Positions 12,535-24,734 are shown, numbered from the stretch's first letter. The stretch is DNA of 64,000 nucleotides from Brachionus rotundiformis (GCA_016802295.1 JAESIW010000071.1:268893-332892); one strand, 5' to 3'. The notes: generated from the letters alone by a model not told the origin. Numbers and translations: made by a program.

Positions 12535-13445
12535 ATGAATTTTTTAAATTTTAACTTTAACATAAAATTTGTTGTTTTAAACTTGCTGATAGTTCCAATT
12601 GGATCATTGGCATTTTGTTATTTGTACACATTGGTGTCTGATTTTGAACGAGTGAATTCGTACAAATGCAGAGCTAAAAATTTTCTTCCATCTATCAGCA
12701 CAGTAATAGGCTTTAGTCATTTGACATATTCATCATGGTTGTTCGCGGTTATTTACCAGATACCATTTCGTATCTTACATACCAAGCATATGTATTTCAC
12801 TTACAAAAAAATAATGGCCACCAAGTTCACATGTTTTTATCTGGCCTCGATCAGTAAAAACAAATACAACAGTTTTATTTTTCTCAGGAGGTGTCTTTAT
12901 CTAGTATATATAATGAATAACATTGAGCTATTAGGAATTATTATAGCTTCAGTGTTTAGTTCATCTTCCTATTTTGGTAAAGTTTTATCATATTTTATAT
13001 CAATAGCTAATTTAGTTGTTTAGAATTGCATACAATTGGTTTTGGCCTATATATTTTTGGAGTTTTTGCATCTATTTTATTTGTCGTCCTAGTGGAGAGA
13101 AAACTCCATAGAGAAAATTTGGTAATTAAAGATACATTTTAGATAAAAATTTTAATTTATCATTTTCAAATTCAAGTCAAATTGTTTCAAAGAAAGCCTA
13201 ATTATCGGTGCAATCTTTTTATTGAATTTGATCATAGCAAATGTTTTATTTTTTTGGCACTTTTTCTATTGCACCAATTACGGTAAGTACTCAATTTTTT
13301 CCATACAATTTCATAAAAACTAAGGAAATATCAAACAGTATATTATGAAAATAATTTCTATATCTAACTATCAAAAAAATATTCATTTAAGCCTTTTAAT
13401 AATTATAATTTCAAAAATTTAGTTCCAGATTTGGAGCATTCTTGA
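12535..13445 (+). CDS. PGAP2-like (Frag1/DRAM/Sfk1) membrane protein, copy A, shortened
   Basis: Exons 12535-12976, 13024-13121, 13177-13282 and a doubtful last exon 13423-13445 give about 222 aa. The first TM (VVLNLLIVPIGSLAFCYLY), the luminal motif FLPSISTVIGF and further TM segments match the Frag1/DRAM/Sfk1 family, whose PGAP2 member acts in GPI-anchor lipid remodelling in the Golgi. Exons 2 and 3 have exactly the same lengths (98 and 106 nt) and phases as in the paralogue at 18976. The final exon of that paralogue, encoding the last TM with LSNITFH, has no counterpart here: after the donor at 13283 I find only a seven-codon ending (VPDLEHS) or AT-rich frames. It is either a truncated functional copy or a decaying one. 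The start is the ATG aligned with the paralogue's start; an in-frame upstream stretch lacks ATG. Confidence 0.65.
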
Positions 13446-13857
13446 ATAAGCATTCCAAGTCTTGCATCTTTTCTTCTAATCAAATTACCAGCACAAACAT
13501 CTGCATTTAATTTGCTCTAAATTATCTTTTTTTTTCTTTATATCATTCATCAGTTTGAGATTAAAAAGTCTGCTTTTATAAAATTTGTTTTTAATGAACT
13601 TTTAATTTTTCAAGCATAATTAGTAAACTCTTGGCGAACAGACAAGCATACAAAAATTTCGAATATAAATCACCAAATTTATTTATTTTAAAACATTAAA
13701 CAATAAAATAATTTTATTAATTAATTAAATAATGGAATCAAAACAAATAAACTTGTCGACAGATTGTTTATTTTTTCTAAAAAGTAATAAAAAAAAAACA
13801 CTAATTATTTATTGCTTCAGCTTGGTCATTTGACTTTGACTGGTCACAAATCGAACA
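13446..13857. other. Intergenic spacer between convergent genes
   Basis: About 400 bp between the end of the PGAP2-like copy A and the 3' end of the minus-strand GPCR. I searched it on the plus strand for the missing last PGAP2 exon and did not find it. Confidence 0.6.
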
Positions 13858-15558
13858 TTACATTTTTCTATTTAATTTAAAAAATTTAATACCTTTGTTT
13901 GTAATTAGCAGTTTATTATTTGTATGCGAATTTAAATTTAGTGTAGAATAGCTCGTAGAGCCTTCATTAAAGCTATTTCTAACCAAATTAGACTTTATTT
14001 TCACAGATTTTTCATTAGGATTTTTATTATCTTCAAAATCATCTAAGGTTACTGTGAAATTTTGATCCTTAGGCAAATTTTTAAGTCTCACCGTACTGTT
14101 TAGCACTCTCACCGAGCTTTGCGGTGTTGATACTTTAAAATACATTGGATTTAGCTTTATTAATGGATTCAAATTAAAAATATTGAACAATATTTTGATG
14201 ACACTGAGCCGAAAGTCTCGATTAAAAATCATATAGATAATTATATTAATACAATGATTAGAGTTGAAAAAGGCAGATGAAATGGCCTGTATGGTCAAGT
14301 GCATTCGAGTTGTGTCTTGTATTAGTCGAAGACTGTGGGCCCAGTAGTAGGTAAAAAATGTATAATAGGGAATATTGGTGAGCAGGAGCCAAAAACCAAG
14401 AATTATTATGGTAAAATAGTGTGACTTTTGAGTGGTGGTTATGGTGCGTCTTGAAGATCGATTGATATGGTAGTTGGTCAAAAAGCCAGTTGATGGCAAC
14501 ACTTCCGAGGTACCTTGGGTCATGATTTTTGTGTACTGTCTCATGAAAAACCATAGAGTCAAATTGAGAATCAAAATGACCAAAGCTGGCAAAATATTGA
14601 AAATAAGTGGAATTATGATGTTACAGTAGATGATATAGATTAAATGAGTTGTGGAACTTTCTGTGCTGTTTCGCTCCGAGCCTTGGAACCAATTTTTTGA
14701 GTTACATGAAGGTGTAGCCACTTGTTCAATGTTTATGTCTATGGTCGATGTTTCAAGCTTTTGTTTGGACTCGGTGACAATGTTGATCAGAAAGTCGCTT
14801 TTTGTCGAGTTAAGTCTGAAATTGTGGCTAAAATTTTGAAAAGTCTGGGTCGGAATTCCGTAGTAGCGCTGGCTTAGGAAAATTTCCGGTGATTTGATGA
14901 ACAATATGAGCAAGTAGCCGAACAAGGCTATACGCTTGGGAAAGCGGTAAGTGAAAAAAACCTTGCTTTTAATGGGCTTTTTGATGGCATAGAGTCGATC
15001 TATTGACAATACAAGGGTCAAGAATACGCAAAAAGCGTCCAGACTGCCCACAATGTAGTCGGTAAAGTAGCATGTTACTTTACTAAGATCGTAGAGAGCT
15101 CGTTGAGGATTCGCGAATGCTATGTAGTAGTTAATGAAGACAATTACACAAAAACTAAAATCGGCTAGGGCCAAAAATAGAAGATACAAGTTAAAGCGGC
15201 GATTGAGCAGTGTTTTTTGCATCAGAATGCAAATGCAAATCAAATTTCCCAATATGCCAAAGAGCATTTGGCAAAGATTTATGCTGACAACAATGTTGTC
15301 AATTTTGTAGTGAATATTGTCTGTAGTTGAGCCTAAATAGGAGCCTGAGAGCCGTGTGGTGCTTAAAAACTCCAAATTAAAGCGATTGGTTGTCTCCAGA
15401 TCATATTGTTCCATTAATTCTTTGGCAATCATTCCAATCATGGTGGTTCTGTCCAAGTCAAGCTTGATATTTTCAATGCTGAATGTTGTATTTTGCTTGC
15501 TGAAGCGACTACTGCTAAGTAGTCTAATATAAAGATCTTCTTTGGTTGTATTAGACAT
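13858..15558 (-). CDS. Rhodopsin-like GPCR, probable neuropeptide receptor
   Basis: A single uninterrupted exon of 566 aa, notable in a region where neighbouring genes are cut every few hundred bases. The N-terminus of about 88 residues is extracellular with N-glycosylation sites. Seven hydrophobic segments follow: TM1 with GNLICIC, TM2 with LALADF, TM3 ending LSIDRLYAIKKP, TM4, a long second extracellular loop of about 90 residues, TM5, TM6 with FWLLLTNIPYY, and TM7 with NIIIYMIFNRDFR. The DRY motif is DRL, CWxP is reduced to FWLLLTNIP and NPxxY is NIIIY; these departures are seen in FMRFamide-like and related invertebrate peptide receptors. A Ser/Thr/Asn-rich C-tail of about 110 residues follows. 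The ATG at 15558 is the first in frame. The ligand cannot be told from sequence. Confidence 0.9.
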   Translation of the reverse strand: MSNTTKEDLYIRLLSSSRFSKQNTTFSIENIKLDLDRTTMIGMIAKELMEQYDLETTNRFNLEFLSTTRLSGSYLGSTTDNIHYKIDNIVVSINLCQMLFGILGNLICICILMQKTLLNRRFNLYLLFLALADFSFCVIVFINYYIAFANPQRALYDLSKVTCYFTDYIVGSLDAFCVFLTLVLSIDRLYAIKKPIKSKVFFTYRFPKRIALFGYLLILFIKSPEIFLSQRYYGIPTQTFQNFSHNFRLNSTKSDFLINIVTESKQKLETSTIDINIEQVATPSCNSKNWFQGSERNSTESSTTHLIYIIYCNIIIPLIFNILPALVILILNLTLWFFMRQYTKIMTQGTSEVLPSTGFLTNYHINRSSRRTITTTQKSHYFTIIILGFWLLLTNIPYYTFFTYYWAHSLRLIQDTTRMHLTIQAISSAFFNSNHCINIIIYMIFNRDFRLSVIKILFNIFNLNPLIKLNPMYFKVSTPQSSVRVLNSTVRLKNLPKDQNFTVTLDDFEDNKNPNEKSVKIKSNLVRNSFNEGSTSYSTLNLNSHTNNKLLITNKGIKFFKLNRKM

Positions 15559-18500
15559 TTCCAATCATTTGTTTAAAAATTGTCTAAAAAAACTTAATAA
15601 ATCTAAATTCATAAAATTGCCGCGATAAAATTAGAAATGAAAATTCCCAAATGAGAAGATAGCATAAATTTTCGTTTTTTTATTATATAAAGTATTTTAT
15701 TACATTTACTTGTTTAATTTAGTTGCCAACTATGGAAGAAAATTGATAATTGGAAATTAATCGAGTTTCCTCAAGAGAAACTTCTCATGTGAATAGGTTT
15801 TTTTGTTATGAAAAATTTTTTTCAGATAAATGACACGCAATTAATGTGGTACCTTGGAAAAAAATGCAACAAAGTATCACAATACTGTTTTTTAAACATG
15901 AGAAATTCTTTTTACCAAAGAGGCAATGGTGTGCTTCTGTTGATGTAAACTAATTTCATTCTATTTCAAATTCTAGGCACTTGAATTTTAGGTTTAATAT
16001 TTTGGAGGTATTGGAAAAAATCTTTTCAACAAGAACTGTACTAATCTTACCTTAGTAATTAAGGAATTAGAACGTAATTAAAAAAAGGATATCTAGTTAT
16101 TTAAATAGGAAAAAAATGAAGCGTTTACATAATATGGTAGCTTATCCAGGCAACAAATTTTTTTACTCATTCAAACTAGGGAATCTAAATGATGTTTTAA
16201 TGTATATTGAATATCACCTAATTTTATTACTTTTAATCTCAATAAAACAAAATTTTATTTATTTATTTATGACAAGATGCGCTATCAATTATTTTAATTT
16301 GGACCATCTGTGTCGGAAAGAAATATTTTATTACAACTTGATAAAAATTGATAAAAAAAGAAAAAAAGTTCTTTTTTAGAAAATTGTGTCCACAGAAAGA
16401 CACTTTTATTAATTTTAAAAGTAAAAATTAAAATAAAATAAAAAAGTGAATCGATAGCGCTAAACAGTTTTTCATTTTAGAATTTTTAATAAAAGGAAGT
16501 TAATTAAGAAACATATTTTTATTCAAAATTTGGTAAAAACACTTCCGAAAATTATTCCTACCTTCAATTAACTCTACCATAATAGGGTCTTAAATTACAT
16601 AGTTTCAAGTACTTAACAAGGAACTTAGTTATACCATATTTGGATTTGCCAATTAGCAAAGGCTTTCTCGAATACTTATACAAGATAATAGCTTTATCTA
16701 GTAACAAAGAATTGCTGAATCCTTTTACTGCTGCTAATAGAGTTCTAATATTGCCATTTTTTACATCAGTACCGATTAAATGAATTAATAGTTAATCGAA
16801 TTAAGCCGAGTCAGAGTGCGATTAATCAGACGCCGCAAAAAAAAAACTAACTTTACCAAGTTTTATCTTTAACAATATAGAAAAAGTATTTATTACACCC
16901 AAATGTTTTGTTTAAACAATAAATAAAAACGAAACAAATTTTTTATTCTCTCAAATATGTTTCTAGACTTAATTTAAGACTTAAAATAAATTAGATTTAA
17001 AAAAAAGAAAAGGCTTATTTAATCAAATCTCAATCAAATTATAAGAGACTTATCAACCATTAAGTCTGAAAAATAAAATACATTTATTTTAAATTGACGG
17101 CTTATTAATCGCTAAAGGAAAATAATGATGTAACTAAAACATGTAAATAAACAATCCTTGCAATTATTTATTATTTATTAATTTAATTCTTAAATAATAA
17201 ATTATTTGTGGTATTAATCAATATTTGAGATACGAGATCTTTATGTGAAACTAATAGATCTTATCGATTAGTTTATCTTACGTAGCATTTTTAATATAGG
17301 AATGAGTTTGGCTTTTTATGACATTTTTTTTTGGATAATTTTATTTCAGGCCTTAAAAATGACATTCTTAGCGTTAATATTTAAAATTTTAAAGAGCTTT
17401 TAGATAATTAAACTTTCAAATTAGCTTATTGACCGAATATGAAAAAATTAATTTACATAATTGTTTGATTTATTTTATTTTTTGTAAATTTTTTGATAAT
17501 AAAAACTTTACTCTGTCAATTTAATTATTTTACAATCGGTAAAAACTTAATTGTATCAGTAATAAGCACACATGAATCAGCTTAAGTTTGTCACTTACAA
17601 GATTTAGTTGTAGTCTTGAATGATGATAAATGATGAATGATCTAGTCAGTTCAATATTTGATAAGAGATAAATAAAAATAGAGTAGCTATTCATAAGTTT
17701 TGTTATTATGTAAATTTACCAAAAAATATTAAGTTGCCTATGCAAATAGATGGAATAGAATCCGCGAGTTTATTTACTCACATTAGTTTAAGTGTCGACA
17801 AAAAATTCAAAATCATTTATTTAATTAAACCATGTCTTTAATAGCTTTAAATAATTATGAGAGGAAATAATTGAATAAATCCTGATCTGATAATTTTAAG
17901 AAAAATTTCGTGATAAAAATGGTTAAATCTGTGTTTCTGTCTGACAAGATATGAAATAATTTCCTTTGTTGAGCTTTTATTATTAAAATTTAGTAACTAT
18001 ATATATTTTTTTAAGTCTATAGCCTGTTCTCAATGTTCGAAAATGTCCTCGTTTTTACCAGCATGGTTTTTAAGTGTTTGACATTAAGCCTTACCAGGAA
18101 ATACGCAAAAGAGGCGAAGCGTGCCAAAATGGATCGCGTAATCTAACATATAAAATTTTAATTAATAAAAAATTAAATAAAACTATAAATAAATCTTTTC
18201 CTGTTTTTGAACCAAAATTAAATCAAATTAACAATGCTTCAATTACCTGTAAAAAAATATAACTTACATAAATATTGTTATTTTATCCAAGTTATTATGA
18301 ATATAGAAAATTTAATTAAAAATGCCATATGAACTTGCCTCGGTTAATTAATTTTTTAACTAAGCAGAAAAAATTACGAGTTAAATGATAAAAAAATATT
18401 TTCAGAAAGTCATTTATAAACATGCACTCAGCAAATTTAGCACCAATATCACAAGACCAATGAACAGAAATTTATTTTTAAATTAAACTTATATTCTTGG

Positions 18501-18975
18501 CTTAATAGAATAAAATTTTCAAATGAAAAATACCTCTATTTAGATTTTTTCCTGTTCAGGTTTATTATCTATTATCTTATCGATACATAAATGCTGCATT
18601 AATTTTAATCTAAAATTATCCATTAGATCTTATTCTAGTTTTGAAAAATTAAATTCATTAAAATATTTTTGGCTTGTTAATTTTACCAAAATTGTTTTTT
18701 TTTTCAATTTTTAAATTAAAGATATTTAATAATTTTTTTCTAATAAAAATTCAAAAGGAAAAAAGATAATTAAATTTTTATTCTACTTTCTATCTTTAAT
18801 AATGCCCAATTTTGATTGCCAAATTATTTTCAAGATTTAATAAAAAAATTGCCCTAACTCAAAAAAAAACATGAAAATAATAAAATTTGTGCAAATTTAA
18901 GAAATGTTAATAAAAAAATGTATCTGAATGCATAATTAGAAAGATTTCAAATATTTAGGAAATAGTTAGATATTA
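15559..18975. other. Intergenic region, 3.4 kb
   Basis: Mostly featureless AT-rich DNA between the divergently transcribed GPCR and PGAP2-like copy B. The exception is a short GC-richer, exon-like island at 18023-18146, listed separately. Open frames near 16116-16379 have the composition of random AT-rich sequence. Confidence 0.55.
18023..18146 (+). other. Orphan terminal-exon-like island
   Basis: A good acceptor (TTTTTTAAGTCTATAG) is followed by an open phase of 41 codons ending in TAA. It reads hydrophobic then strongly basic: FENVLVFTSMVF, then RKYAKEAKRAKMDRVI. Codon composition is clearly richer in G+C than the surroundings. No upstream exon with a matching donor phase was found within the preceding 2 kb. 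It could be the last exon of a membrane protein with distant upstream exons, or the remnant of a lost gene. No family is recognised. Confidence 0.35.
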
Positions 18976-19901
18976 ATGAAAATTGAATTTGTGGTCGCAT
19001 CAGCGACCATATGTCCCCTGATCGCCTTGGCATTCTGCTACATATATCCAATATTGCTCGATTTTAGCCACATAAACAAAACTCATTGCAAAGTGTACAA
19101 TTTTCTACCATCTGTCAGTGCCACAATCAGCTACAGCCCTGTCACTTCACTTTTCTGGTTCTTGCTCATCCTCATCCATACTCCGTTCAGGTTCATGATT
19201 GCCAAGTATTTACACGACTTTTATAAGAAACAATTTTCACACCATTTAACCGATGATTTTGTGCCATTTTCTCGCAAAACCGAATACCTGAGACTTGTCT
19301 CTATTCGGAGGAGAATATTTTACGCCTATCAGATAAATAAGATAGAGATTATCGGTCTTTTTATTTTGTCAATGTTTACCTCAAATTCAAACTATGGTAT
19401 TGTAATATATTTTTTATCTTTCCATATTTTTTTTTAATTAGTATATCTAAATTTAGACATGCACAAATTGGGCTTTTGTATCTATTTAATTTCGGCCTGT
19501 GTCTTTAAAGCTCTTGTCTTGTCAATTGAAGCAACACTCAAAGCAGAAAAATTAGTAATTATTATCTTTAATTAATTTAATTTTTTTTAATTTAAAAATT
19601 AAAAAAATATTTTTATTACAAATTAATAGGCGAATTGTTATGATGCTAGAAAAAAAATAGCCATATTTTTTACATTGAGTTTTATCTCTGCCATCTTATT
19701 GTTCACATTGCACAATCTAAAATGTATCAGCTACGGTAATTACTTTTATTAATAAAATATATTTTTGTATTTAAACTAATAAAAATAATTTAAGTCTACA
19801 GCTTTTTTGGCCTATCTGAAATAGTCTTAATTTTGAGCAATATCACTTTTCACTATTGGACTATAAATTTAATGCGAAAGATATATTTAATTAATATATA
19901 A
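18976..19901 (+). CDS. PGAP2-like (Frag1/DRAM/Sfk1) membrane protein, copy B
   Basis: Four exons (18976-19396, 19457-19554, 19630-19735, 19795-19901) give 243 aa, close to the usual length for the family. It starts directly with a TM (VVASATICPLIALAFCYIYP), followed by the luminal signature CKVYNFLPSVSATISYSP, a cytoplasmic loop FRFMIAKYLHDFYK and further TM segments. The last exon reads VYSFFGLSEIVLILSNITFH, which is the conserved C-terminal TM of PGAP2-type proteins. In vertebrates and yeast this family works on GPI-anchor lipid remodelling in the secretory pathway; the exact role of this divergent copy is inferred. It is the complete paralogue of the gene at 12535, sharing intron positions and phases. 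Confidence 0.8.
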
Positions 19902-20090
19902 GACTGTTTAATAAAATTAATTTTTTTAATAGTATTTTAATTTAAAATCAGGAAATTGATTTCCTGCAGTCAAATTTATATCATTTAGTTTTTAAAATTG
20001 ATAAAAATTCTCTTTTATTAATTAATTACTTCCTAATTTTTCTTTACAAATGCTTCAGTCAAACGTATCCTGCTGATATATTTAGATAAA

Positions 20091-21802
20091 ATGCTAAAAA
20101 AAAATTTAAAACATTTGTCTTTAGCACCCAGGTTTTATACAACATCTGCAAACAGGCAAGCAATTAAGTCAATAAAATAATAATAATAATAATGATAATT
20201 AAAAATTAAGTAATTTTGACATAGCCATTATTGGCGGCGGCATTGTGGGTCTGGCAACTGCTCGCAAATTGATCACTGAAAATCCGCACCTAAAATTTAT
20301 ACTTGTCGAAAAAGAAAACCAACTAGGTGATCTTAAGTGGATGTTTATCTCATTAAATATTCTAATTAAAATAATTAAATAGCTTTTCATCAAACCGGCC
20401 ATAATAGTGGGGTGGTTCATGCTGGTATTTACTACAAACCAGGCTCCTTGAAGGCCCGATTGTGTGTACAAGGTCTAAAAGCTACATATAAGTATTGCGA
20501 TCAATTCTCAATTCCTTATAAAAAAGTCGGAAAAGTAATCTATTATTATCTATTATTATTATTAAGTCTTAAAATTTAATAAATTATTTCCAAGCTAATT
20601 GTTGCCACTAATAATGAAGAATTGTCTCGTTTAGATGACTTATTTGAAAGAGGAATGGCAAACAACGTGCCTGATCTAAAAATGATATCTGGTGAACAAA
20701 TTAGAGAAATAGAGCCAAATTGCGTGGTAAAATCTACAAAAAGAATTAATTAAGCAACAGGAAAAAAATTATTTTTTTAGGGGTTGAGAGCAATTCATTC
20801 ACCTCATACGGGAATAATTGACTGGGGCTTTGTGGCAAAACATTTTGGCATGATGTTTCAAAAAAGTGGTGGACAAGTAAAGCTTAATTTCGAAGCTGAC
20901 AGATTTGTTCCTTCCCCAGACCCTGAGTATCCACTAAAAATAGTCTCTACCAAAAATGTACTCTTTAACTATTAAATTTGTAAGTTAATTAAATTTTATC
21001 ATACAAGGTTCATTTTAATACAAAGTATTTGATAACATGTGGAGGTCTTTATTCAGATAAATTATCAGAAAAATCTGGATGTAATCCGTATCCGAAAATA
21101 GTTCCTTTCAGAGGAGACTATTTAGTTTTAAAACCGGAAAAATCTAATTTAATTAGAGGAAATATTTATCCTGTAAGATAGTGATTTAAGTCTCAGTATT
21201 ACTAATTAAGAATTTTAAGGTGCCGGATCCGAAATTTCCATTTTTAGGTGTTCATTTTACACCAAGAATGGACGGAAGTGTCTGGCTAGGCCCAAACGCT
21301 GTTCTTGCATTCAAAAGAGAGGGTTACAATTTACTTGATTTTGACCTAAAAGATGCAATGGAAGAGCTCTCATTTGGGTAAGTGACTCCCATACAACGAT
21401 AAAAATTAAATCTAAATTAATAAAGTGGTTTGAGAAAAATGGTCTTCAAAAATGTCCGAGCTGGTATTGGTGAGCTCAAGAGAGGCTTCAGCATGACGGC
21501 CACAGTGCAAGAGTTGAGAAAATTTGTGCCATCACTAAAGGTTTCCGATGTAGCTAGAGGACCTTCTGGTGTTAGGGCCCAAGCTATGGATATTGATGGA
21601 AATTTGGTTGATGATTTTGTTTTTGATAATGGTAAATTGTTAAAATGAAGCTTTTCTGAGCTTATTTTATTCCCAAGGTGTTGGTGAAATGGGTAAAAGA
21701 ATGCTTCATGTTAGAAATGCACCCTCTCCAGCTGCTACATCTTCTTTAGCTATAGCCGACGTTATTGCTCAAGAGGTCGGCAAAAGATTTAACCTTAACT
21801 AA
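20091..21802 (+). CDS. L2HGDH: L-2-hydroxyglutarate dehydrogenase, mitochondrial
   Basis: Nine exons (20091-20155, 20211-20326, 20383-20534, 20595-20726, 20781-20957, 21008-21172, 21220-21377, 21426-21631, 21678-21802) give 431 aa, near the family's usual length. FAD-dependent oxidation of L-2-hydroxyglutarate to 2-oxoglutarate, a metabolite-repair reaction on mitochondrial membranes. The first exon is basic and Ser/Thr-rich ([12 protein letters not shown]), as expected for a presequence. Exon 2 begins the FAD dinucleotide fold ([17 protein letters not shown]). Family signatures follow: [50 protein letters not shown] and the C-terminal [12 protein letters not shown] and [14 protein letters not shown]. 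Intron 1 (20156-20210) has a GC donor (GCAAGC) with a normal AG acceptor; all others are GT-AG. Confidence 0.95.
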
Positions 21803-22613
21803 TTAATTTATTAAAAATTTTCGAAATAAATTTTTGTTTTATTAATAAATGATGGAGTTGGTTTTAAATGTTTTCCTAAGATAATAATTAAAATTAATTT
21901 TAAGCACATTATATGCTTAACTGGTAAGCCAAATTCATCTAGTTTACAAAAGTATAACCAGTTTAAATTGATTTAGGCTAAAATGTAAAAGTTACTTAAA
22001 CCATAAATAGCTTAGAACAATCTTTTTGCCAAAAATAAAAAAGCTTTTAAAGTGATAAAAATTATTAATTTTTAATTAGAATTATTTTTTCCAATAAAAA
22101 ATGTTGCTCTTATTACATTGGAAAATAACTTTTTTGATATGCGGAGAAATTTGCTCAAAAATTTCTAGATAATTATTAATAAAATTAAAGAAAATAGAAC
22201 CTAAATAAAAATTAAAGTTATCTTAAAAATTATTTTTGCACTAGTGACGCAAATCGGACCGAAATTTAGCTAATAAATGAAGAATTATTGACAATTGTAT
22301 ATCAATTCTTTAAATGCATAACCTTTTGAATTTTTTATCTATTTTTTTTTAGAAAATTTTCAAATTAAAACAACATTTTTTTGCTCTTCAACAATATAAA
22401 AATTAACAAACAATCTATTAATTTTATGGGCAAAATATATTTCCATGATTTAAGAGATTTTAACAAAGCTGATTAATTATTTTCTAGAATTATTTATTAA
22501 TTGATGCTATTTAGAAATAAACAAGGAAATATTTTTTGATTCAGTATTTAGTTAATAATGCTTAAAAAATAAAATGAAAAAAAAATTTATTTTTAAAAAT
22601 TAATTTATCTATA
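21803..22613. other. Spacer between convergent genes
   Basis: AT-rich 3' flanks of L2HGDH (plus) and ENTPD copy A (minus). No further feature seen. Confidence 0.6.
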
Positions 22614-24734
22614 CTAAAGAACAAATACACAAAATAAAACTGATATTAAAGCTAAAATGGTGAAAACACTACAAATCGTGATAGCTGGTATGAAAAATTC
22701 AGGCTGCAGCTTTCGAGGTGGTGACTCGTAGGGTAAAAAGTCAACTCGATTGATAAGATCAATCATGTAGCCTAGTGTCCATCCAATCTTTGAATAAAAA
22801 ATGTTATAAAAAGTAGCCAAAGTAATTTAATGGTATACCGAATTTCCATTCACTTTTGTCAGAAATTCGATATTGTCGAATTTTGTTATTTTGTATCTAT
22901 TAAATATAGTCAGCAGATAGTAATTAAAAAAGCATGTTGTTTTCAAATATGGTTCAAAAATTTTCTCATTTAATTTTTGATTTATATCAGATATCTAAAA
23001 AAAATCATTATCTTAATCTAAAATTTAATTATAAGTTACCTGTGAGTATGACAATCGGAGCAATTTGTCACTTTCAAGTCTCAATAGGCTTAAATTTTTT
23101 AGCAACATTTGACCAGAAAGCATTTCAGTGTTTGCCAATTTGTAATAAAAATTACTAAATGCCTGGAACATAATTAAATTTTGGAATAATTAATTAATTA
23201 AATATTTTAAAATTACATAAAATTTGTTCGCATCTGTCAAATCCGGCAAGAAGGCTTGATCGAAAGAGCACTTGTTTGCACCATAGGGGCAATTGGTATT
23301 AGGCAGTAAAAGTGAGATTTCTTCAGCGCACTTATCTGGATTAGAAGTTCCATTCAGAATATAGAAATTTTTCTAAATTAATTATTTTTTTCAAATAAAA
23401 ATGATTAAAAATTGATTAAAAAAATAACTTGAGAAATGGCTGTTAAATTAATCGACAGTGGGTACTTGTACAAAAATCCATTGGCACAATTGGAGGCAAT
23501 TATTGAAGCCGAGCTGAAATTAATTGTTGCATTTGAGTTGAAGCATGCTGCGCTTACTTTGTCCTGATAGTTGCTTTTCTTTAAAAATTTAATTTATTTT
23601 GGCAAGGCAAACTTAATCAAATTACTATAACAAGATATGTTTGGTAAATATTCTGAAATTCATTAACACCCCAACAGAGAAAGCTATGTGAATAAGTTTG
23701 GTAATCAACTCCATAAATTCTGGAATTCTCATAAAAATTATTTATTATTGTTTGATTTTGAACTTAAATAAATTAACTATAAACTTGATTTTTATTTTTT
23801 TATTTTTTGTTTGAGTTTTTTACTTTGGCCCGATGGAACAAATGAAATTTGAGTTGACGCACCACCCATGTCAAGTATGCCAATGGTAGACACAGGATTT
23901 GTTTTCTAGTCATAAGAATTAACTTAGATTATTGATATTTGAGAAAAAATTTATCTTTTTTTCAATTACCGATGAAAATGTATCAGCGAAATAATTAGCT
24001 GTAATCCATCCATAAAGACCCTCTTCTTTTCCGGTCAAAACTCTTACCTGTGAGTCGGACTTGAACAATAAATTCTCCTTGGAAAAGTGGTCACGAATGA
24101 AACCAATTATTTTGTTCGATTGTGCTTGACTGAAATATACTTAATTAATTAAAATCTATTGATAAAAATTCTTTTAATTACTCTAAAAGACGCATTCCAG
24201 CAGTTGCTGCCAAGAGTAGATGCGCTCGACTTTTCCTCTCATTTGGAATCTTCCTGCTAGCATTTTGCAAGCAATCATTAAAATACAGTATTGTTTCCTC
24301 TCTAGTTTTTAATTTATCTATGCCCGGATCTTAGATAATTTTTTATTATCTTATTTAAACAAGAGTTCATTAAGCTTACATTTGGTACACTTAAATATTT
24401 CAGATACGACCACTTTATCACCTTCACTTGCTGATAGTCCACTATTCCAAGTGTACACATACATTTTAGAGCCTGTATAATTTTTTGGTAGAGAGATAAG
24501 ATAAATTTTAAATTTGACAGAATACTTGAAGATCCGGCATCAATAACAACTGCGTACTTGAATAAAATTAAATTTAATTAAAAACATTTAATTAATAATT
24601 ACGTCATTTGGATAGGAGTAAGAGTCATAGTAGACCGAGATCAGAACCACTATAGTTGTAAATGTAAGCAGTGCAATGACACCCAAGCCAAGTAAAGTGA
24701 ACTTAATTCTCTTATTAATTCGTTCAATAATCAT
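22614..24734 (-). CDS. ENTPD: Ectonucleoside triphosphate diphosphohydrolase (CD39 type), copy A
   Basis: Twelve short exons, first exon 24734-24603, together about 520 aa. A cell-surface apyrase that hydrolyses extracellular nucleoside tri- and diphosphates. An N-terminal TM (LLGLGVIALLTFTTIVVLI) and a C-terminal TM (FFIPAITICSVFTILALISV) give the two-anchor topology of ENTPD1/2/3/8. The five apyrase-conserved regions can be read in order: VIDAGSS; PGI; LLAATAGMRLL; EEGLYGWITANY with DMGGASTQI; and IGWTLGYMIDLIN. The catalytic Glu of ACR3-4 (KEEGLYGW) and the Asp/Gly phosphate-binding loops are present. Extracellular cysteines are numerous, as usual. The paralogue at 26855 lies immediately upstream in the same orientation. 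Confidence 0.92.

Noticed and set aside
16116..16379. Open frame of 87 codons with hydrophobic residues
   Set aside because: Composition is that of random AT-rich DNA (Ile, Leu, Lys, Asn, Phe, Tyr); no splice context, motif or neighbour supports it.
18074..18262. Alternative frame over the orphan exon island
   Set aside because: It overlaps the better-supported frame ending at 18146, lacks a real ATG and decays into AT-rich residues.
23860..23925. Possible Hsp70/actin-type ATPase gene from the DMGGASTQI motif
   Set aside because: The motif is apyrase region 4 of ENTPD; all five apyrase regions and both TM anchors are present.
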